NCBI GenBank assembly: GCA_964401685.1
Contig: CAYNZH010000034.1
Span: 1-18,791, forward strand
DNA length: 18,791 nt
Direction of reading: 5' to 3'
DNA from: DASRQK01 sp964401685
GTDB lineage: Bacteria; Bacteroidota; Bacteroidia; Sphingobacteriales; Sphingobacteriaceae
This document shows, piece by piece, positions 14,845 to 18,791 of the stretch (position 1 is its first letter; every line of letters begins with the position of its first letter). The position numbers and the translations under genes are program-made. The notes beneath the pieces are model-generated. The model saw only the letters and a program-made list of their open reading frames with translations, ran no database searches and was not told the DNA's origin.

Positions 14845-16083
14845 ATGAGCAGCAATATCAATTTAATAGACTCTTTCCAGGAATTTAAGGAATTTAAGAA
14901 TATAGACCGACCAACTATTATTTCGGTGTTGGAAGAGGTTTTCAGGAGCATGATTCGCCGCCGTTTTGGAACAGACGAAAATGTGGACATTATCGTCAAC
15001 CCAGATAATGGTGACTTGGAGATATGGCGCACCAGGGTGGTCGTTGAAGACGAATTTTCGGAGGACGATGACTTGGAAATCGAGTTGGCAGAAGCCCACA
15101 AATTTGATCCAGATCTGGAAGTAGGTGATGAGCATATTGAGCAGATTACACTGGAGAGTTTCGGTAGAAGGGCGATTTTGGCGGCCAGGCAGACATTGGT
15201 CTCCAAAATCCTCGAATTGGAAAAGGATGAGGTCTTTAAAAAGTACAAGGATAGAGAAGGGGAGTTGGTAACCGGAGAGGTATACCAGATCTGGAAAAAG
15301 GAAACCTTGGTGCTGGATGATGAAGGCAACGAGTTGATTTTGCCTAAGACTGAGCAGATTCCGGCCGACTATTTCAAGAAGGGTGACTCCATCCGCGCGG
15401 TGGTTCACAAAGTGGAGATGCTCAATAGCAATCCCAGAATTATTATTTCCAGAACCTCACCCGCGTTTTTGCAGCGCCTGTTTGAGTTGGAAGTGCCTGA
15501 AATTTTCGATGGCTTGATTACCATCAGAAAAATTGTCAGAGAACCAGGAGAGCGTGCCAAAGTTGCTGTCGAATCCTACGATGATCGTATAGATCCTGTT
15601 GGTGCCTGCGTGGGGATGAAAGGTTCCAGGATTCATGGCATTGTCCGTGAGCTCAGAAACGAAAACATTGATGTAATCAACTTTACCAACAATAATCTAC
15701 TCTATATACAACGCGCGCTGAGCCCAGCAAAGATCAGCTCCATCAAATTGGACGATGAAAACATGACGGCAGCGGTGTACCTCAAATCCGATCAGGTTTC
15801 TTTAGCCATCGGCCGGGGTGGACACAATATAAAGCTGGCTGGCAAGCTGACAGGGTACGAGGTTGATGTATATAGAGAAATTGATGAAGTTGAAGAAGAC
15901 GTAGATATAGAAGAGTTCTCAGATGAAATTGAAAGCTGGATTATTGACGAACTGAAAAGAGTAGGTTTGGATACGGCCAAGTCGGTATTGGCACTAAATC
16001 TGGACGAGTTGGTTCGTAGGACTGATTTGGAGGAAGACACTATCCGAGAGATAATTCAGATTCTCCAAGCGGAGTTTGAATAA
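14845..16083 (+). CDS. nusA: transcription termination/antitermination factor NusA
   Basis: This 412-residue protein binds RNA polymerase and nascent RNA and modulates pausing, termination and antitermination. Domains in order: N-terminal polymerase-binding domain (about 1-130, acidic, with SVLEEVFRSMIRRRFG); S1 domain (about 139-205, GELVTGEVYQIWKKETLVL to NPRIIISRTSPAFLQRLF); KH1 (about 230-295, with DPVGACVGMKGSRI); KH2 (about 296-345, with LAIGRGGHNIKLAGKLTGYEVDV); then an acidic linker (EIDEVEEDVDIEEFSDE) and a helix-hairpin-helix-like tail (LKRVGLDTAKSVLALNLDELVRRTDLEEDTIREI). It lacks the long duplicated acidic C-terminus of E. coli NusA, as is usual in Bacteroidota. It is one base from rimP and 60 bp from infB. 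NusA controls its own operon in E. coli through leader terminators; the hairpin at 14296-14323 makes a similar loop possible here. Confidence 0.96.
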   Translation: MSSNINLIDSFQEFKEFKNIDRPTIISVLEEVFRSMIRRRFGTDENVDIIVNPDNGDLEIWRTRVVVEDEFSEDDDLEIELAEAHKFDPDLEVGDEHIEQITLESFGRRAILAARQTLVSKILELEKDEVFKKYKDREGELVTGEVYQIWKKETLVLDDEGNELILPKTEQIPADYFKKGDSIRAVVHKVEMLNSNPRIIISRTSPAFLQRLFELEVPEIFDGLITIRKIVREPGERAKVAVESYDDRIDPVGACVGMKGSRIHGIVRELRNENIDVINFTNNNLLYIQRALSPAKISSIKLDDENMTAAVYLKSDQVSLAIGRGGHNIKLAGKLTGYEVDVYREIDEVEEDVDIEEFSDEIESWIIDELKRVGLDTAKSVLALNLDELVRRTDLEEDTIREIIQILQAEFE

Positions 16084-16090
16084 AAAAGTC

Positions 16091-16132
16091 TACTTTTGTA
16101 AAGCAACAATTATAATATAAGGAGTATAGGAG
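16091..16132 (+). promoter_or_regulatory. possible internal infB promoter and ribosome-binding region
   Basis: A perfect TAnnTTTG match, TACTTTTG, sits at 16091-16098, 7 nt after the nusA stop. No TTTG lies at the expected distance upstream, so only the -7 half is supported. It overlaps a small inverted repeat AAAAGT-CT-ACTTTT (16084-16097). The leader then has AAGGAG (16119-16124) and AGGAG (16128-16132), unusually clear Shine-Dalgarno-like sites for this phylum; the second is 11 nt before the infB ATG and supports that start. Confidence 0.4.
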
Positions 16133-16143
16133 TAAATTTATAG

Positions 16144-18791
16144 ATGTCAGAAGGAAAGAAGATAACATTGCTAAAGGCAGCAAAAGAATTGAATATTGGT
16201 ATTGCTACCGCTGTAGATTTTTTGGTCAAAAACGGGCATGACATAGAGGCAAAGCCCGCCACAAAGTTGAGCAGCGAGGTATATCAAGTTCTTTTGCGAG
16301 AATTTCAAGGGGATAAAATCATCAAAGAGGAGGCAAACCAAATCAATATTGGTAAGATCCGCAGAGATGAGTCTCCTTCTGAGTCTCCTATTCCTAATCA
16401 GCAGAAAACTGAATCAGACGCCGAAGAGATTTTGATCAAAAGCGTCAGTCCCATTGATAGTTCGACAGAAACTCAACCCGAGAAAAAACCGGCTTCCAGT
16501 ACAGAGGCAACTCCGGTGGGACGTTCCGGTGGGATGAAAGTGGTGGGTACAATTGATTTGGATGCCCTTAAAAGGGGATCGAGTCCTGCCAAGAAGACCG
16601 AAGAGACCGCTGCCGCTGGAGCTGCGAAAGCAGACCAAAAAGATGCAAAAGCGGATTCCGATTCTAAAACGGAAGCTGAAACTAAAGCAACTGAGGCAAA
16701 TACCGAATCTGTAACGCCTTCTGCGGAGGTTCCTGCTTCAGATGCGCCGGCAGAAGCCGCCGCAAAACCCGCGGCAGAACCGGCAGCGGAAAAAGCTTCG
16801 GAAAAAGCTTCGGAAAAAACTGAAGAGAAAGCAAAATCCGGAGACGAGATCGTCGCCGCAGATGAGACAAAACCTAAAGCGGAGGCAAAACCTGCGGACC
16901 AAGATAAACCTGCTGCAAAGGATCCTTCTGCGGGGGTAGCAGAACAGGTAAAAGCGGAAGCTTCGACAAAGGACGCTGCGACCGAGGCACCGGCTGAAAA
17001 GAAACCAGCTCCCCAGGACAAGGTCATTCGTGCGAAAGCAGAGAGGCTGACAGGGCCAAACGTAGTGGGCCGCATAGAGCTCCCTACCAGACCGAGCAGG
17101 GGCAGAGACGTTCCAGTGGCGTCTTCGTCCAATACGGCAGGAGGTGCGGCAGACAACAAACGTAAGCGCAAAAGAAAAGATAATCGACCTGTCAGACCAG
17201 GAGCTCCCGGAGCTACACCAGCACCCGGTGGAGGACGCGGCAAGCCGGACTTCGCACGCGGCGGAAACAGACAGAGACCCGCTGCAGGTGCTACTCGCGA
17301 GGAGCCAAATGAGAAGCAAATCCAGGATCAGATCAAAGCTACGCTTGCACGATTGAGCGGAGCCGGTAAATCCGGGAAATTTGCCCAGAGAGCGAAACTG
17401 AGGAGACAAAAGCGTGACGATGTTGCCCATTCGGCGGAGGAAGCTGCAATGGAACAAGAAATGATGTCCAAGGTTATTAAGGTCACCGAATTTGTTACGG
17501 CAAACGACCTGGCCAATCTTATGGATGTCTCCGTCACTCAGGTGATTTCTACTTGTATGAGCTTGGGCTTGTTCGTTTCCATCAACCAGCGTCTTGACGC
17601 CGAGACTATCTCTATCGTCGCCGACGAGTTTGGTTACGAAATAGAATTTGTCAGACCCGACGATGAGGCGACGACATCGCTCGAAGAGGAGGACAATCCC
17701 GACAACATGATTCCACGCTCGCCTATAGTGACGGTCATGGGACACGTGGATCACGGTAAAACCTCTCTTCTCGATTATATCCGTAAGGCAAATGTCATCG
17801 GCGGTGAGGCTGGCGGTATTACCCAACATATTGGTGCCTACGAAGTTACCCTGGATAACGATAAAAAAATAACTTTCCTGGATACACCAGGTCACGAAGC
17901 CTTTACAGCCATGCGTGCCCGGGGTGCCCAGGTGACAGATATAGCCATCATCGTAATCGCAGCCGATGATAGCGTGATGCCGCAGACTAAGGAAGCAATC
18001 AACCACGCTCAGGCCGCTGGTGTACCTATTGTTTTTGCCTTCACAAAGGTAGATAAAGACACAGCCAACACGGATCGTATTCGTGAACAGCTTTCGGCCA
18101 TGAATATACTCGTCGAAGATTGGGGTGGAAGTTTCCAGAGCCAGGAGATATCCGGTAAAACGGGTTTGAATGTCGATCTACTTCTCGAAAAAGTACTTTT
18201 GGAAGCGGAATTGCTGGATTTAAAAGCAGATCCTTCCAAACGGGCAGTTGGTTCAGTCATCGAAGCTTCCCTGGACAAAGGTCGGGGTATTGTAACGACT
18301 GTCCTTATTCAGTCTGGAACCCTGAAGATAGGTGATCCTATTCTTGCTGGCTCTTATAGTGGAAAGGTCAAAGCGTTGACCAATGAAAGAGGCCAGCGCG
18401 TACAGGAGGCAGGTCCTTCCACACCGGTGCAATTGCTCGGAATGTCTGGAGCGCCTACGGCGGGAGATAAATTTTACGTCATGGAGAGCGAAAGCGAAGC
18501 GCGCACCGTGGCCAATCAACGTCTGCATCTGCAACGTGAACAAGGCATGCGGACGCAAAAACACATCACTCTTGACGAGATTGGAAGACGACTTGCCATC
18601 GGCAACTTCCGCGAATTGAACATCATCGTGAAAGGAGATGTGGACGGTTCTATCGAGGCACTTTCGGATTCCTTGTTGAAAATGTCTACTGAAGAGATTC
18701 AGGTGAATGTGATTCACAAATCCGTTGGCCAGATTTCCGAATCCGACGTGCTTTTAGCGTCGGCTTCCGATGCGATTATCGTCGGTTTCCA
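16144..18791 (+). CDS. infB: translation initiation factor IF-2, partial (C-terminus off right edge)
   Basis: About 882 codons are open to the window edge. IF-2 is the GTPase that brings fMet-tRNA to the 30S subunit and promotes subunit joining. The IF2 N-domain is at residues about 5-55 (KKITLLKAAKELNIGIATAVDFLVKNG). A long Ala/Glu/Lys-rich linker (about 100-330) and a basic Arg/Gly/Pro-rich segment (about 335-380) follow. A second IF2 N-like region (VIKVTEFVTANDLANLMDVSVTQVISTCMSLG) comes before the G domain. GTPase motifs: G1 GHVDHGKT at 533-540, G2 GGIT at 557-560, G3 DTPGHEAF from 580, and G4 as T634-K-V-D637, where Thr replaces the Asn of the usual NKxD. Domains II and III are present and the C2 domain, which binds fMet-tRNA, is missing with the edge. 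The start is backed by AGGAG 11 nt upstream. The G4 change is odd, but TKxD does occur in other GTPases, so the enzyme is probably active. Confidence 0.96.
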   Translation, partial: MSEGKKITLLKAAKELNIGIATAVDFLVKNGHDIEAKPATKLSSEVYQVLLREFQGDKIIKEEANQINIGKIRRDESPSESPIPNQQKTESDAEEILIKSVSPIDSSTETQPEKKPASSTEATPVGRSGGMKVVGTIDLDALKRGSSPAKKTEETAAAGAAKADQKDAKADSDSKTEAETKATEANTESVTPSAEVPASDAPAEAAAKPAAEPAAEKASEKASEKTEEKAKSGDEIVAADETKPKAEAKPADQDKPAAKDPSAGVAEQVKAEASTKDAATEAPAEKKPAPQDKVIRAKAERLTGPNVVGRIELPTRPSRGRDVPVASSSNTAGGAADNKRKRKRKDNRPVRPGAPGATPAPGGGRGKPDFARGGNRQRPAAGATREEPNEKQIQDQIKATLARLSGAGKSGKFAQRAKLRRQKRDDVAHSAEEAAMEQEMMSKVIKVTEFVTANDLANLMDVSVTQVISTCMSLGLFVSINQRLDAETISIVADEFGYEIEFVRPDDEATTSLEEEDNPDNMIPRSPIVTVMGHVDHGKTSLLDYIRKANVIGGEAGGITQHIGAYEVTLDNDKKITFLDTPGHEAFTAMRARGAQVTDIAIIVIAADDSVMPQTKEAINHAQAAGVPIVFAFTKVDKDTANTDRIREQLSAMNILVEDWGGSFQSQEISGKTGLNVDLLLEKVLLEAELLDLKADPSKRAVGSVIEASLDKGRGIVTTVLIQSGTLKIGDPILAGSYSGKVKALTNERGQRVQEAGPSTPVQLLGMSGAPTAGDKFYVMESESEARTVANQRLHLQREQGMRTQKHITLDEIGRRLAIGNFRELNIIVKGDVDGSIEALSDSLLKMSTEEIQVNVIHKSVGQISESDVLLASASDAIIVGF
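16789..16818 (+). repeat. 12-bp tandem repeat in the infB linker
   Basis: GAAAAAGCTTCG occurs twice in a row (16789-16800 and 16801-16812), followed by a broken third copy starting GAAAAA. It encodes EKAS repeated in the Ala/Glu/Lys-rich linker of IF-2. The 12-nt unit keeps the frame, so copy number could vary by slippage without harming the gene. Confidence 0.8.

Noticed and set aside
16789..16818. 12-bp tandem repeat as a mobile or CRISPR-like element
   Set aside because: It has two and a half copies, codes in frame for EKAS in the IF-2 linker, and has no spacers.
16738..18006. 422-codon minus-strand reading frame opposite infB, and a 256-codon one at 16473-17243
   Set aside because: IF-2 motifs on the plus strand are unambiguous; the minus frames are Ser/Ala/Cys/Phe-rich reflections of the Ala/Glu/Lys linker and the G domain.

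Overview
The window looks like chromosomal DNA from a member of the Bacteroidota, probably in the Cytophagia/Sphingobacteriia/Saprospiria range; the genus cannot be told from this sequence. The grounds are: several perfect or near TAnnTTTG (-7) promoter boxes, A-rich leaders in place of Shine-Dalgarno sites, a lipoprotein with a charged S-K-D-K-D stretch after its cysteine, DUF6443-type RHS proteins, a 412-residue NusA and a large outer-membrane WD40-like/metallopeptidase protein of a kind common in this phylum.

The window is two divergent blocks. Everything from 1 to 7110 is read leftward and everything from 7203 to 18791 rightward, around a 92-bp spacer (7111-7202).

The left block, in order of transcription, holds a glutaryl-CoA-dehydrogenase-type acyl-CoA dehydrogenase (7110-5938), a putative surface lipoprotein of unknown function (5796-4549), and a pair of RHS/YD-repeat proteins (4327-995 and 994 to beyond position 1). 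The RHS pair abuts stop to start (TGAATG). Each partner has its own signal peptide. Together they look like the two parts of a YD-repeat shell whose core and variable C-terminus lie off the left edge. These two genes are visibly richer in G+C than the rest and are the most accessory part of the window. The 221-bp spacer before them holds a candidate promoter and a compact palindrome/direct-repeat element.

The right block starts with folB (folate synthesis), which overlaps by 8 nt a class A penicillin-binding protein (cell-wall synthesis). A large exported protein follows, with a gluzincin-type metallopeptidase domain, a WD40-like propeller and a probable C-terminal beta-barrel. After a 339-bp spacer comes a self-cleaving LexA/CI-type repressor. 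Its Ala-Gly cleavage site and Ser/Lys dyad are intact, and several ACTAA/TTAGT half-sites lie in its promoter.

The block ends with the classical rimP-nusA-infB translation/transcription operon; infB is cut by the right edge. A perfect TAnnTTTG box lies directly ahead of a strong intrinsic-terminator hairpin in the rimP leader. This arrangement could let the operon be controlled by early termination.

Most of the right block is housekeeping. The regions worth a second look are the split RHS cassette with its lipoprotein neighbour, the terminator in the nusA-operon leader, and the LexA-like gene with its repeated half-sites. I see no RNA genes, CRISPR array, transposase or integrase.
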